Shown: piece after piece, positions 8,087-17,113 of the stretch
Layout of the letters: every line of letters starts with the position of its first letter
Numbering within the stretch: position 1 is the first letter of the stretch
Source of the DNA: an uncultured Tenacibaculum sp.
GTDB lineage: Bacteria > Bacteroidota > Bacteroidia > Flavobacteriales > Flavobacteriaceae
NCBI GenBank assembly: GCA_947492185.1
Contig: CANLMR010000009.1
Coordinates: forward strand, 55,527-119,526
DNA: 64,000 bases
Direction of reading: 5' to 3'
Translations under genes and position numbers: made by a program
Notes under the pieces: generated by a model
The model's database searches: none
What the model saw: only the letters and a program-made list of their open reading frames with translations
What the model was told of the DNA's origin: nothing

Positions 8087-8896
8087 ATGGACGATTATTT
8101 AATTGATATAGATAGGTATCTTAATGGTGAAATGAACGAAGATGAAAAGAAGACTTTTGAAGAACAACTTCAAAATAACTCGGAATTATCTGATAATTTT
8201 AAGCTTCAAAAAGATATGAGACTGTTATATAGTGATGACGAATGGAGCACTGTAGATCGCTCAATATTAAATACTGATAAGGCTAAAACAATGAAATCTT
8301 ATTTAAGAAGTGAAGAATTAGCCTCAATCAAAGAAACTATTGTAGATGTAATTACAGAAAATAAGAGTACTTTTTCAAGAAAAAGTTTTATTCAAAAACT
8401 TGCCGTTGCAGCTTCTATTTTGTTAGTTTCTACTATTTCTTATTTTTCTATAAAAAGTAGCAACACCGATTTTTCTACTATAATTAATGAAGAATACGAA
8501 AATATACCTTCATTAATTAATAGAAGTGACAATGCTGATGAATTGCTTATTAATGGTCAGCAATACTTTGAAAACAGAGACTATAAAAATGCTATTATTG
8601 CTTTTTCAGGTCATCAAAAAAAGAGCTTAGAAACAGGAAAAACTAATTCGTTAAGTTACATTTATAATGGATTATCTTTCTTAGCTGTAAATGATTATGA
8701 TAACGCAATAGCTCAATTTAATCTTTTAGAAAAAACAGAATCTTTTCAATCTAAAAAAGTAGATTGGTATAAAGCTCTAGTATACCTGAAGCAAGACAAC
8801 AAAAACTTACTTAAAAGTGTTTTAACAAAAATAACTTCTGATTCTAGTAATTATAATTATAAAAAGGCTGAAAAACTTTTGAATAAATTAGATTAA
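8087..8896 (+). CDS. Single-pass membrane TPR protein, probable anti-sigma factor
   Basis: 269 residues. The N-terminus (IDRYLNGEMNEDEKKTFEEQLQNNSEL) matches the short helical segment that opens many Bacteroidota anti-sigma and related membrane regulators. Residues about 104-122 (KLAVAASILLVSTISYFSI) form one transmembrane helix. The C-terminal half contains two or three TPR-like repeats (QQYFENRDYKNAIIAF, then YNGLSFLAVNDYDNAIAQF), which would lie in the periplasm. This gives a cytosolic sigma-binding segment joined to an outside protein-binding sensor. It follows the sigma gene by 3 bases. Its stop overlaps the convergent ilvA stop by nine bases. The anti-sigma role is inferred from architecture and neighbourhood. 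Confidence 0.75.
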   Translation: MDDYLIDIDRYLNGEMNEDEKKTFEEQLQNNSELSDNFKLQKDMRLLYSDDEWSTVDRSILNTDKAKTMKSYLRSEELASIKETIVDVITENKSTFSRKSFIQKLAVAASILLVSTISYFSIKSSNTDFSTIINEEYENIPSLINRSDNADELLINGQQYFENRDYKNAIIAFSGHQKKSLETGKTNSLSYIYNGLSFLAVNDYDNAIAQFNLLEKTESFQSKKVDWYKALVYLKQDNKNLLKSVLTKITSDSSNYNYKKAEKLLNKLD

Positions 8897-10156
8897 AAAC
8901 TCAAATAAATTAGGTTTATCATTTAAATATTCACCAAAGAAGTTTAATGTTTTCATTCGTTCAATAAGTGGTGCTAAATCTTCACTTTTTACTAGTTCAA
9001 TTCCAACTACAGCCGGACCATTCTCTCGTGTAGTTTTCTTAGAATATTCGAAAAAAGTGATATCATCATGTTCACCTAAAACATTTATAACAAATTCTTT
9101 TAGTGCTCCTGCTCTTTGAGGAAATCTGATAATGAAATAATGTTTTAAACCATTATACAGTAATGCTCGTTCTTTTATTTCGGCAGTACGTGTAATATCA
9201 TTATTACTTCCACTTACCACACAAACCACATTTTTCCCTTCTATTTCATCTTTATAAAAATCTAATGCACTTACTGTTAAGGCTCCTGCAGGCTCAACCA
9301 CAATGGCTTCTTTATTATACATTTCCAGAATCGTTTGACAAACTTTCCCTTCCGGAACAGTTATCATTTTCTCTAGATTTTCTAAACAAATTTTATGAGT
9401 AAGTTCTCCCACTTTTTGAACAGCTGCACCATCAACAAACTTATCAATTGAAGATAACTTTACAGCTTCTGCTTTTTCAATTGCCAATTGCATTGATGGA
9501 GCCCCTAATGGTTCAACTCCAATAATTTTAGTTTGGGGTGATAAGTACTTAAAAACAGAGGATAATCCTGAAGCTAAACCACCTCCTCCAACCGGAACAA
9601 ACACATAATCAATTGTATCATCCGATTGTTCTAATATTTCCAAACCTACTGTAGCTTGCCCTTCAATAACTTTTTCATCATCAAAAGGATGCACAAAGGT
9701 TTTGTTTTCTACTTCAGCTTTTTTTATGGCTTCATTGTAAGAATCGTCAAAAGTATCGCCAACTAATTTGATCGTTACAAAATCTCCTCCGAACATTTTT
9801 ACTTGTTCTACTTTTTGTTTCGGTGTTGGAGCAGGCATAAAAATAGTTCCAAATATTTTCTTTTTGTTACAAGATAGAGCAACGCCTTGTGCATGATTCC
9901 CAGCGCTGGCGCAAACAATTCCTTTTTCTAATTCTGTTTTAGATAACGAACTAATTTTATTAAAAGCTCCTCTTATTTTGTAAGATCGTACTTGTTGTAA
10001 ATCCTCTCTTTTTAAAAGAACATTCGCACTATACTTATTAGATAAATTAAAGTTTTGTTGTAAAGGAGTTACTGCCGCAACGCTTTTTAACGTTACGGCT
10101 GCCTCCTTTACTGCTTTTAATTCTGGAAAATATATTTTACTTACAACTGATTCCAT
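8888..10156 (-). CDS. ilvA: Threonine dehydratase (threonine ammonia-lyase)
   Basis: 422 residues. The enzyme converts threonine to 2-oxobutanoate, the first committed step of isoleucine synthesis, in the cytosol. The PLP lysine is Lys60 in SYKIRGAFNK. SAGNHAQG is the substrate loop and VGGGGLASG the phosphate-binding loop. Residues about 325-422 form an ACT-like regulatory domain (HYFIIRFPQRAGALKEF). The size fits the single-regulatory-domain form rather than the 514-residue E. coli biosynthetic form with two. It is the last gene of the ilvEDBNCA operon, 3 bases after ilvC. Its stop overlaps the convergent membrane TPR gene and no terminator is seen. Confidence 0.95.
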   Translation of the reverse strand: MESVVSKIYFPELKAVKEAAVTLKSVAAVTPLQQNFNLSNKYSANVLLKREDLQQVRSYKIRGAFNKISSLSKTELEKGIVCASAGNHAQGVALSCNKKKIFGTIFMPAPTPKQKVEQVKMFGGDFVTIKLVGDTFDDSYNEAIKKAEVENKTFVHPFDDEKVIEGQATVGLEILEQSDDTIDYVFVPVGGGGLASGLSSVFKYLSPQTKIIGVEPLGAPSMQLAIEKAEAVKLSSIDKFVDGAAVQKVGELTHKICLENLEKMITVPEGKVCQTILEMYNKEAIVVEPAGALTVSALDFYKDEIEGKNVVCVVSGSNNDITRTAEIKERALLYNGLKHYFIIRFPQRAGALKEFVINVLGEHDDITFFEYSKKTTRENGPAVVGIELVKSEDLAPLIERMKTLNFFGEYLNDKPNLFEFLI

Positions 10157-10159
10157 TGG

Positions 10160-11662
10160 TTATGATAAGACTAATTCTTTTTCTACCTTCTCTTCTTTTA
10201 TCGCTTTCATAGCAGTCATCGCTGTTCTCAAACGTTCACCTACTTTTTCAATTGGATGGTTTCTAATCGCTTGATTTACTTTAATTAACTGTTTGTTATC
10301 AACATAATTTGAATCAGAAAACTCTTTTCCTACTAAATCTGTAGTCACAGTTTTCATAAAATCGGTTAATAATGGTTTTGCAGCATGGTCAAATAAATAA
10401 CAACCATACTCAGCAGTATCAGAAATAATTCTATTCATCTCGTATAACTTCTTTCTTGCAACAGTATTTGCAATTAATGGTAGTTCGTGTAACGATTCGT
10501 AATACGCTGATTCTTCAATAATCCCTGAAGCAACCATAGTTTCAAAAGCCAATTCTACTCCTGATTTTACAAAAGCAACTAACAATGTTCCTTTATCAAA
10601 ATACTCTTGTTCAGAAACTGTGACTTCTGTAGCTTCTGTTTTTTCAAATCCAGTTTCTGCAGTTGCTGCTCTCCATGACAATAAATCCTTATCGTCTTTC
10701 GCCCAATCTTCCATCATTGTTGATGAAAAATATCCAGACATAATATCTGACATGTGTTTGTCAAATAATGGTTGTAAAATCACTTTTAACTCTTCAGACA
10801 ATTGGTATGCTTTTAGCTTGGCTGGATTCGAAAGACGATCCATCATATTGGTAATTCCACCGTGTTTTAAAGCTTCAGTAATAGTTTCCCAACCATACTG
10901 AACCAATTTACTTGCAAAATGTGGTTCAATTCCTTCTTCAACCATTTTATCAAAACATAATATAGAAGCCGTTTGTAATACTCCACAAAGTATCGTTTGC
11001 TCTCCCATTAAATCTGATTTTACTTCAGCCACAAAAGATGATTCTAAAACTCCAGCTCTATGTCCGCCTGTTGCGAAAGCATATGCTTTTGCTTGAGCTA
11101 ACCCTTTATTTTCTGGGTCATTTGCTGGATGAACTGCAATTAATGTTGGAACTCCAAAACCTCTTTTATACTCTTCTCTAACTTCACTTCCAGGACATTT
11201 AGGAGCGACCATAATTACTGTTAAATCTTCACGAACCTGTGTTCCTTCTTCTACAATATTAAATCCATGTGAATACGATAACGTAGCTCCTTCTTTCATT
11301 AGAGGCATCACAGCTTTTACCACATTACTGTGTTGCTTATCCGGAGTTAAATTACATACTAAATCGGCATTTGGAATTAACTCTTCGTAAGTACCTACAA
11401 CAAAGTTATTTTCTGTTGCATTTTTATACGATTGACGTTGCTCTTTAATTGCGGATGGTCTTAATGCATATGATACATCTAAACCAGAATCCCTCATGTT
11501 TAATCCTTGGTTTAATCCTTGAGCACCGCAACCTACGATAACTACTTTTTTGCCTTTTAACGCTTCAATACCTTCAGAAAATTCTTCCGATTCCATGAAC
11601 CTACATTTTCCTAATTGATCAATTTTTTCTCTTAATGATAACTGATTAAAATAATTTCCCAT
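10160..11662 (-). CDS. ilvC: Ketol-acid reductoisomerase, long class II form
   Basis: 500 residues. It catalyses the NADPH-dependent isomeroreduction of acetolactate or acetohydroxybutyrate in Val/Ile synthesis. The Rossmann fingerprint [10 protein letters not shown] is at residues about 44-53. A tandem knotted C-terminal region (residues about 200-490) with the Mg-binding stretch [11 protein letters not shown] marks the long class II enzyme found in Bacteroidota, enterobacteria and plants. The start [10 protein letters not shown] agrees with the E. coli N-terminus (MANYFNTLNL). It lies 3 bases before ilvA and 131 bases after ilvN; that gap is filled by a dispersed repeat. Confidence 0.96.
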   Translation of the reverse strand: MGNYFNQLSLREKIDQLGKCRFMESEEFSEGIEALKGKKVVIVGCGAQGLNQGLNMRDSGLDVSYALRPSAIKEQRQSYKNATENNFVVGTYEELIPNADLVCNLTPDKQHSNVVKAVMPLMKEGATLSYSHGFNIVEEGTQVREDLTVIMVAPKCPGSEVREEYKRGFGVPTLIAVHPANDPENKGLAQAKAYAFATGGHRAGVLESSFVAEVKSDLMGEQTILCGVLQTASILCFDKMVEEGIEPHFASKLVQYGWETITEALKHGGITNMMDRLSNPAKLKAYQLSEELKVILQPLFDKHMSDIMSGYFSSTMMEDWAKDDKDLLSWRAATAETGFEKTEATEVTVSEQEYFDKGTLLVAFVKSGVELAFETMVASGIIEESAYYESLHELPLIANTVARKKLYEMNRIISDTAEYGCYLFDHAAKPLLTDFMKTVTTDLVGKEFSDSNYVDNKQLIKVNQAIRNHPIEKVGERLRTAMTAMKAIKEEKVEKELVLS

Positions 11663-11698
11663 GACTTTATTTTTTCTAATTAAGTGTTTGTTTAGATA

Positions 11699-11785
11699 GT
11701 CATTCCGTCCCGAAATTTCGGGAGTTTCGGAATCTCATCATCTATTTCCTTATCAGATGAGAACCTGAAACAAGTTCAGGTTGAC
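11699..11785. repeat. Dispersed GTCATTCCG-type intergenic repeat, copy 2, inside the ilv operon
   Basis: It begins GTCATTCCG, contains a perfect 16-base palindrome TCCCGAAATTTCGGGA, then CGGAATCTCATC and GATGAG, and ends with AACCTGAA/TTCAGGTT arms and TTGAC. The opening matches the element at 3025-3127. It sits in the 131-base gap between ilvN and ilvC, and the transcribed RNA would fold into several stems. Confidence 0.5.
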
Positions 11786-11793
11786 ATGTTTGT

Positions 11794-12321
11794 TTATTTT
11801 TTGATTGATTCTAATAATTCAGATACTGGCATTTCCTCTTTAGTGATAGCGATACGCCCAGATCTAACAAATTGCATTATTCCGTGTTTATCTAGCAAAT
11901 GATATAATTCCTCAACTTCCTCTTTTGTACCCGATTTTTCTAATACAAAAAAGTCTTTATTAATATTAATTACTCGTGATTTACTTCCATTTATCAGCTT
12001 CTGAATTTCATTATTCTCAGTTAATAAATCTGTACTTAACTTAAAAAGACATGATTCTTGGTAAACAGTTTCATCATCTACATGATAATACGCTTTTATT
12101 ACCTCTATTTGTTTTTCTAACTGACCTAGAATCTTTTTAATTTGACTCTCTGTTACTCTTATTAAAAGAGTAATTCTCGAAACACTTTTAATTTCAGATT
12201 TTGAAACATTGACACTTTCTAGGTTAATATGTCTTCGTTGGAAAATTGCTGAAATTCTGTTTAAAACTCCAATGTTGTTCTCTGTATATATGGATACTGT
12301 AAATGTTTGTTTTTCGCTCAT
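11794..12321 (-). CDS. ilvN: Acetolactate synthase, small regulatory subunit
   Basis: 175 residues. It binds the IlvB catalytic subunit and confers valine feedback control. An N-terminal ACT domain is clear (FTVSIYTENNIGVLNRISAI, residues about 6-80: NIGVL loop, RRHINLESVNV). A C-terminal domain follows, with the dimerising segment FVLEKSGTKEEVEELYHLLD. Length is normal for the IlvN/IlvH class. It lies 5 bases after ilvB, so translation is probably coupled. Confidence 0.94.
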   Translation of the reverse strand: MSEKQTFTVSIYTENNIGVLNRISAIFQRRHINLESVNVSKSEIKSVSRITLLIRVTESQIKKILGQLEKQIEVIKAYYHVDDETVYQESCLFKLSTDLLTENNEIQKLINGSKSRVININKDFFVLEKSGTKEEVEELYHLLDKHGIMQFVRSGRIAITKEEMPVSELLESIKK

Positions 12322-12326
12322 AACTT

Positions 12327-14060
12327 TTAACTTAATCTAACTTCTGAAACTGATGATCCTGTTGGAATCATTGGAAATACATTATCTTCTTTCTCTACAC
12401 ATACTTCCAAGAAATATGCATCTTCAGACTGCATCATTTCTGAAACAGCACTTGCTAATTCTTCTCTTTTTGTAACACGAGTCGCTGGAATATGATATCC
12501 TTTTGCTATGGTTACAAAATCAGGATTTGTCATTACTGTTGATGCGTAACGCTTATCGAAAAATAACTGTTGCCATTGACGAACCATTCCTAAGAATTCA
12601 TTGTTAAGCACAACTATTTTTACAGCTGCCTTCGTTTGTAAAATGGTTCCCAATTCTTGAATCGTCATTTGATAACCTCCATCACCAATTACTGCTACAA
12701 CTTCTCTTTCTGGAGTTCCCATTTTTGCTCCAATCGCAGCTGGCAAAGCAAACCCCATAGTTCCTAATCCACCAGAAGTAATATTACTTTTAGATTGATT
12801 AAAGTCTGCATATCTGCATGCAATCATTTGATGCTGACCTACATCAGTTACTACAATAGCGTTTCCTTTAGAAGCATTATTTATTTCTTTAATTACCTCA
12901 CCCATGGTTAGCCCTTCTTTTTCTGGATATAAATCTTTCTCTATAACTTTATTAAACTCTTCTGCATCATGATCTCTAAACTTTTGTAACCAGTCTTTAT
13001 GTTCTTTTTTCGTTACAAAAGGAAGGATTTCCTTTAGACTTTCTTTTACATTTCCAAGAACCGGAAAATCTGCATGAACATTTTTATTTATCTCTGCCGG
13101 ATCAATTTCAAAATGAACCACTTTAGCTTGTTTCGCATAACGGCTTAAATCACCAGTAACACGATCATCAAAACGCATTCCTATAGCAATTAAAACATCA
13201 CACTCATTTGTAAGTTTATTCGGCCCGTAATTGCCATGCATTCCCACCATTCCAACATGTAATTCATGCTTTGTAGGTAATGCTGATAATCCTAAAAGTG
13301 TACTTGCAGAAGGAATTCCTGTTTTTTCTATAAACGTTTTAAACTCCTGTTCAGCTTCACCAAGAATTACGCCTTGTCCCCATATGATAAAAGGTTTTTT
13401 AGCCTCATTAATTACCTCTGCAGCCTTTTTTACTGACTCCAATTCTAATTTTGGAACAGCTCTATAACTTCTTACTGAAGTACATGGCTCGTAAGAAAAT
13501 TCAAACTTTTCAAACTGAGCATTTTTTGTAATATCAATTAATACTGGTCCTGGTCTTCCAGAACGAGCGATATAAAATGCTTTTGCAAATACTTCAGGAA
13601 TTTCTGAAGCTTTAGTTATTTGATAATTCCATTTTGTTACTGGTGTAGATATACCTACAATATCTGTTTCTTGAAACGCATCAGTTCCTAATAAATGTTC
13701 AGCAACCTGACCGGTGATACAAACCATCGGAGTAGAATCTATTTGCGCATCTGCTATTCCTGTAATTAAATTCGTTGCTCCAGGACCAGAAGTTGCAATT
13801 GCAACACCAACTTTACCTGTTGCCCTTGCATAACCTTGAGCAGCATGAGTTGCACCTTGCTCGTGACGTGTAAGTACATGATGCAATTCTTCTTGATATT
13901 TATATAACTCATCATAAACAGGCATAATTGCACCACCGGGATAACCATACAAAAGGTCGACTCCTTCTGCCAACAAAGATTTAATGACCGCTTCAGCACC
14001 CGAAATAGTCACGTTAGTTTTTACACCTTTAGCTGTACTTGTTTTTGCTTTCGTTTCCAT
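12327..14060 (-). CDS. ilvB: Acetolactate synthase, large catalytic subunit
   Basis: 577 residues. This is the ThDP- and FAD-dependent enzyme that condenses pyruvate with pyruvate or 2-oxobutanoate. The N-terminal ThDP-Pyr domain shows YGYPGGAIMPVYDEL and the catalytic Glu in TRHEQGATHAAQGYAR. The FAD/central domain spans residues about 205-345. The C-terminal ThDP-PP domain has the metal/ThDP motif GDGGYQMTIQELGT ending in VVLNNEFLGMVRQWQ. It lies 11 bases after ilvD and 5 before ilvN. Confidence 0.96.
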   Translation of the reverse strand: METKAKTSTAKGVKTNVTISGAEAVIKSLLAEGVDLLYGYPGGAIMPVYDELYKYQEELHHVLTRHEQGATHAAQGYARATGKVGVAIATSGPGATNLITGIADAQIDSTPMVCITGQVAEHLLGTDAFQETDIVGISTPVTKWNYQITKASEIPEVFAKAFYIARSGRPGPVLIDITKNAQFEKFEFSYEPCTSVRSYRAVPKLELESVKKAAEVINEAKKPFIIWGQGVILGEAEQEFKTFIEKTGIPSASTLLGLSALPTKHELHVGMVGMHGNYGPNKLTNECDVLIAIGMRFDDRVTGDLSRYAKQAKVVHFEIDPAEINKNVHADFPVLGNVKESLKEILPFVTKKEHKDWLQKFRDHDAEEFNKVIEKDLYPEKEGLTMGEVIKEINNASKGNAIVVTDVGQHQMIACRYADFNQSKSNITSGGLGTMGFALPAAIGAKMGTPEREVVAVIGDGGYQMTIQELGTILQTKAAVKIVVLNNEFLGMVRQWQQLFFDKRYASTVMTNPDFVTIAKGYHIPATRVTKREELASAVSEMMQSEDAYFLEVCVEKEDNVFPMIPTGSSVSEVRLS

Positions 14061-14071
14061 GTTGTTGTGAT

Positions 14072-15748
14072 TTAAAATTCATCGGTTACACATCCATTAG
14101 ATGCCGATGCTACTGTTCTTGCATATTTATATAATACTCCTCTACTCACTTTTAAAGGAGGAGCTTTCCATTCTTTTTTTCTTTGCGATAATTCTTCGTC
14201 TGAAACCTCAAGGTTTATAGTATTTGTTTGCGCATTAATAGAAATTATATCTCCATCTTTAACTAATGCTAAGACTCCACCTTCTTGTGCTTCTGGTGTA
14301 ATATGACCAACTACAAAACCATGTGTCCCTCCAGAAAATCTTCCATCCGTAATTAATGCTACTTCTTTTCCTAAACCAGCTCCCATTATTGCGGCTGTAG
14401 GTTTCAACATTTCTGGCATTCCTGGACCTCCTTTTGGACCTTCATAACGGATTACTACCACATCTCCTTTTTGTACTTCTCCTTTTCGAATTCCATCATT
14501 AGCCGCATATTCACCTTCAAAAACTTTTGCTTTTCCAGAGAAATACAATCCTTCTTTACCTGTTATTTTTGCTACAGAACCTTCTTTGGCAAGGTTTCCA
14601 TATAACATTCTTAAATGTCCCGTTTCTTTAATAGGATTATTTATAGACTTGATAACTTCTTGTCCATCTGTTAAACTTGGAACTTCAGCCAAATTCTCAG
14701 CTAATGTTTTCCCTGTAACTGTTAAACAATCACCATGTACCAAACCTTTCTCTAAAAGATATTTTAAAACAGCTGGTGTTCCTCCAACTCTATGCACATC
14801 TTCCATTAAATATTTTCCACTAGGTTTTAAATCTGCCAAAAAAGGAGTTTCATCAGAAATACGTTGAAAATCTTCTAGTGTAAACTTTACATCAGCAGCT
14901 TTTGCAATAGCTAAGAAATGTAAAACTGCATTTGTAGAACCTCCCATTACGGTTACTAAACGTACTGCATTTTCCAAAGACTTCTTCGTTACAATATCTG
15001 AAGGTTTTATATCCTTTTCTAATAATACTCGTAATGCTTCTCCTGCTTTTACTGATTCATTTTCCTTATCATCACTAATAGCTGGATTCGAAGAATTGTA
15101 AGGTAAACTCATACCTAAAGCTTCAATAGCAGAAGCCATTGTATTCGCAGTATACATTCCTCCACAAGCTCCTGCGCCTGGACAAGCCTTTTCGATAACA
15201 CTTTGATATTCTTGTTGAGTAATTGTACCTGCAACTTTACTTCCCCAAGCTTCAAAAACTGAAACAACATCTAACTTTTGTCCTTCATGACATCCAGAAG
15301 CGATTGTACCTCCATATACAAGAACTGAAGGTCTATTTAATCGTAACATTGCCATTAAAGCACCTGGCATGTTTTTATCGCAACCTACTACAGTAACCAA
15401 ACCGTCATAAGACATGGCTTGAACTACAGTTTCCATAGAATCTGCAATTACATCTCTAGATGGTAACGAATAACGCATACCAGGTGTTCCCATCGAAATT
15501 CCGTCTGAAACTCCAATGGTATTAAATATTAATCCAACTAAATTTACATTTTCAGTTCCCTTTTTCACCAATTTCGCCAAATCGTTTAAATGCATGTTAC
15601 AGGGATTTCCTTCGTATCCAGTACTTGCAATTCCTACAAATGGCTTTTGTAAATCTTCTTTTGACAACCCAATTGCATGCAACATAGCTTGTGCTGCTGG
15701 TTGCGTATCATCTTGAGTAACTCGTTTACTAAACTTATTCAATTCCAT
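14072..15748 (-). CDS. ilvD: Dihydroxy-acid dehydratase
   Basis: 558 residues. It dehydrates the dihydroxy acids of the Val and Ile pathways to the 2-oxo acids. The three iron-sulfur ligands are in place: Cys50 (EGNPCNMH), Cys123 (VGCDKNMPG) and Cys195 ([15 protein letters not shown]). The C-terminal [19 protein letters not shown] motif is intact. It begins one base after ilvE stops, indicating tight coupling. Confidence 0.96.
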   Translation of the reverse strand: MELNKFSKRVTQDDTQPAAQAMLHAIGLSKEDLQKPFVGIASTGYEGNPCNMHLNDLAKLVKKGTENVNLVGLIFNTIGVSDGISMGTPGMRYSLPSRDVIADSMETVVQAMSYDGLVTVVGCDKNMPGALMAMLRLNRPSVLVYGGTIASGCHEGQKLDVVSVFEAWGSKVAGTITQQEYQSVIEKACPGAGACGGMYTANTMASAIEALGMSLPYNSSNPAISDDKENESVKAGEALRVLLEKDIKPSDIVTKKSLENAVRLVTVMGGSTNAVLHFLAIAKAADVKFTLEDFQRISDETPFLADLKPSGKYLMEDVHRVGGTPAVLKYLLEKGLVHGDCLTVTGKTLAENLAEVPSLTDGQEVIKSINNPIKETGHLRMLYGNLAKEGSVAKITGKEGLYFSGKAKVFEGEYAANDGIRKGEVQKGDVVVIRYEGPKGGPGMPEMLKPTAAIMGAGLGKEVALITDGRFSGGTHGFVVGHITPEAQEGGVLALVKDGDIISINAQTNTINLEVSDEELSQRKKEWKAPPLKVSRGVLYKYARTVASASNGCVTDEF

Positions 15749-15749
15749 A

Positions 15750-16637
15750 TTAAACTGCTTTTTCCTTTAATCTTTGTCCTAGAACTTCTGCTTTGTATAG
15801 TTTCATTAACTCAAATCCATGAGTTTCTTCCCATTTCAATGGAAATATATATTCGTCTAAAGATTTTAAACCAACTACTTCTGCAGCAGTTCCTGTAAAG
15901 AAGCAAGCATCTGCTGATTTTAATTCTTCAAGAGTAAAAAACTTCTCCTCTACAGGAATTCCTTCTCTTTGACAGATTTCGATAATTGTAGCTCTAGTAA
16001 TTCCTGCCATAATATGCCCTCTTGGTGGTGTATATAACTTTCCGTCTTTTTGCATGAACACATTGGCTCCTGAGCATTCAGCCACATTTCCATTCATATC
16101 TAATAAAAGAGCTTCATCATAACCTTCGCTTTTTGCTTCGTTAGTTGACAATATTGAGTTTACATAATGACCAGTTACTTTAGCTTCAACAAAACAAGAT
16201 TTTGGGTTAGGTCTTTGAAATTTTGAAGTTTTTACTTTTAGTAATTTATCTCCCATATATTTTCCCCATTCCCAACATTGAATAATCACATTTGTCTCTC
16301 CAGAAGTGAGTAAACTCATATTTGCTCCTGTAGTTATTAAAGGACGAACATATGCATCTTCTAAATTATTTAACTCTAATAATTTATAAGTAATTTCTGT
16401 TAACTCTTCTTCAGAATAATTAAGATTTATATTCATTACTTCAGCCCCATATTTTAATCGTCTATAATGTTCATACGGTTTAAATATTCTTGCTCCGTTA
16501 TCGGTTTTATAAGATCTTATCCCTTCAAATACTCCATTTCCGTAATGTAAGCTCTGACTATACAAGTCTGAAGAAGCTTCTTTAGCTTTTACAAATTCCC
16601 CGTTATAAAAAACTACACTTTGATCGTTGAAATACAT
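15750..16637 (-). CDS. ilvE: Branched-chain amino acid aminotransferase
   Basis: 295 residues, fold-type IV PLP aminotransferase. It transfers the amino group of glutamate onto the 2-oxo acids for Ile, Val and Leu. The PLP lysine is probably Lys153 in [11 protein letters not shown]. The downstream block [24 protein letters not shown] is diagnostic for the class. It is the first structural gene of ilvEDBNCA and lies downstream of two leader-peptide/terminator modules. Confidence 0.95.
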   Translation of the reverse strand: MYFNDQSVVFYNGEFVKAKEASSDLYSQSLHYGNGVFEGIRSYKTDNGARIFKPYEHYRRLKYGAEVMNINLNYSEEELTEITYKLLELNNLEDAYVRPLITTGANMSLLTSGETNVIIQCWEWGKYMGDKLLKVKTSKFQRPNPKSCFVEAKVTGHYVNSILSTNEAKSEGYDEALLLDMNGNVAECSGANVFMQKDGKLYTPPRGHIMAGITRATIIEICQREGIPVEEKFFTLEELKSADACFFTGTAAEVVGLKSLDEYIFPLKWEETHGFELMKLYKAEVLGQRLKEKAV

Positions 16638-16735
16638 TGTTTATTAATTAGTTAATCGAATTTATTTTATACTTTTTTTATACACTATCTTTATTTTTTT
16701 AAACCTATGATTTTTAACTACTTTCAACAACACGT

Positions 16736-16758
16736 AAAAACCTGCTTATCAGCTTTTT
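16736..16758 (-). other. Third, imperfect hairpin in the ilv leader
   Basis: On the minus strand AAAAAGCTG and CAGGTTTTT pair with one mismatch around a 5-base loop and end in a U-run. It is weaker than the two upstream hairpins. The nearest upstream ATG gives only a five-codon frame, so I do not call a third leader peptide. It may be a weak pause or terminator site. Confidence 0.3.
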
Positions 16759-16791
16759 AAATTAAAAAAAACATGGTATTCACATTAATAA

Positions 16792-16826
16792 AAAAAGCCT
16801 GTATCTAAGTTAGATACAGGCTTTTT
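16792..16826 (-). terminator. Attenuator terminator 2 of the ilv leader
   Basis: Perfect 16-base arms (AAAAAGCCTGTATCTA and its complement) enclose a 3-base loop and run into U6 on the minus strand. It lies 22 bases after leader peptide 2. Its RNA 5' arm contains CTGTATCTAACT, which can instead pair with AGTTGATACAG at the stop codon of that leader (plus-strand 16843-16853), forming an 11-pair antiterminator with one bulge. Confidence 0.85.
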
Positions 16827-16847
16827 ATAGAACAACAACTATCTGTA

Positions 16848-16910
16848 TCAACTCGGTGGTGAGCTAATAATGACAATACTAATAATTACGATGTTCTGAA
16901 TTAAGTTCAT
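16848..16910 (-). CDS. Ile/Val-rich leader peptide 2 of the ilv operon
   Basis: 20 residues from the ATG at 16908-16910. Seven residues are Ile and two Val, concentrated in IVIISIVII, and the peptide ends SSPPS before TGA. A short ORF with a run of the end-product codons, immediately followed by a terminator hairpin, is the classic signature of ribosome-mediated attenuation. The stop codon lies inside the segment that can pair with the terminator's 5' arm. A ribosome reaching the stop would therefore hide that segment and allow termination; a ribosome stalled on Ile/Val codons would leave it free. It is far too short for similarity-based annotation. Confidence 0.78.
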   Translation of the reverse strand: MNLIQNIVIISIVIISSPPS

Positions 16911-16923
16911 ATGTTTAAACTAA

Positions 16924-16953
16924 AAAAGGCTTCCTAAATTTAGGAAGCCTTTT
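16924..16953 (-). terminator. Attenuator terminator 1 of the ilv leader
   Basis: A perfect 30-base palindrome (arms AAAAGGCTTCCTAAA / TTTAGGAAGCCTTTT) runs into U-rich sequence on the minus strand. It lies 35 bases after leader peptide 1. A possible antiterminator is GGAAGT just past the leader stop (plus-strand 16982-16987), which pairs with GCTTCC in the 5' arm (plus-strand 16943-16948) using one G-U. Confidence 0.85.
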
Positions 16954-16988
16954 GATTTTATCTTTTAAAATTTACAAATACACTTCCG

Positions 16989-17054
16989 CTATCCTTGTGA
17001 AACAATAATCACAATGACAATAATAGAAATGATATTTAAAATTTGCTTATTCAT
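16989..17054 (-). CDS. Ile/Val-rich leader peptide 1 of the ilv operon
   Basis: 21 residues from the ATG at 17052-17054. Eight Ile and three Val are concentrated in IISIIVIVIIV, then SQG and TAG. It is built like leader peptide 2 (M-N, Q, N-I, then the Ile/Val run), so the pair looks like a duplicated module. It starts about 10 bases downstream of a Bacteroidota promoter and is followed by its own terminator. It is not related to the gltD coding sequence, which ends 60 bases upstream. Confidence 0.78.
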   Translation of the reverse strand: MNKQILNIISIIVIVIIVSQG

Positions 17055-17063
17055 CTGTTGTCA

Positions 17064-17096
17064 CAAAGATTGCTAATTATTTTTGAATTATCCAAA
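17064..17096 (-). promoter_or_regulatory. Promoter of the ilv leader/operon
   Basis: On the minus strand TTTG, 21 bases, then AATCTTTG fits the Bacteroidota pattern TTTG-N19-21-TAnnTTTG with one mismatch. It lies between the gltD stop (17114) and leader peptide 1, exactly where an attenuated operon needs its promoter. The predicted leader before the first ATG is only a few bases long. Confidence 0.5.
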
Positions 17097-17113
17097 TCAT
17101 TTTTTAAAATTTA

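Noticed and set aside
13766..13999. 77-codon minus-strand ORF inside ilvB
   Set aside because: It is a shifted-frame shadow of the ilvB coding sequence. Many similar ORFs lie within gltB, ilvC, valS and tgt.
16638..17113. T-box or other tRNA-sensing riboswitch in the ilv leader
   Set aside because: No T-box core motif is present; the leader ORFs and competing stems explain the region better.
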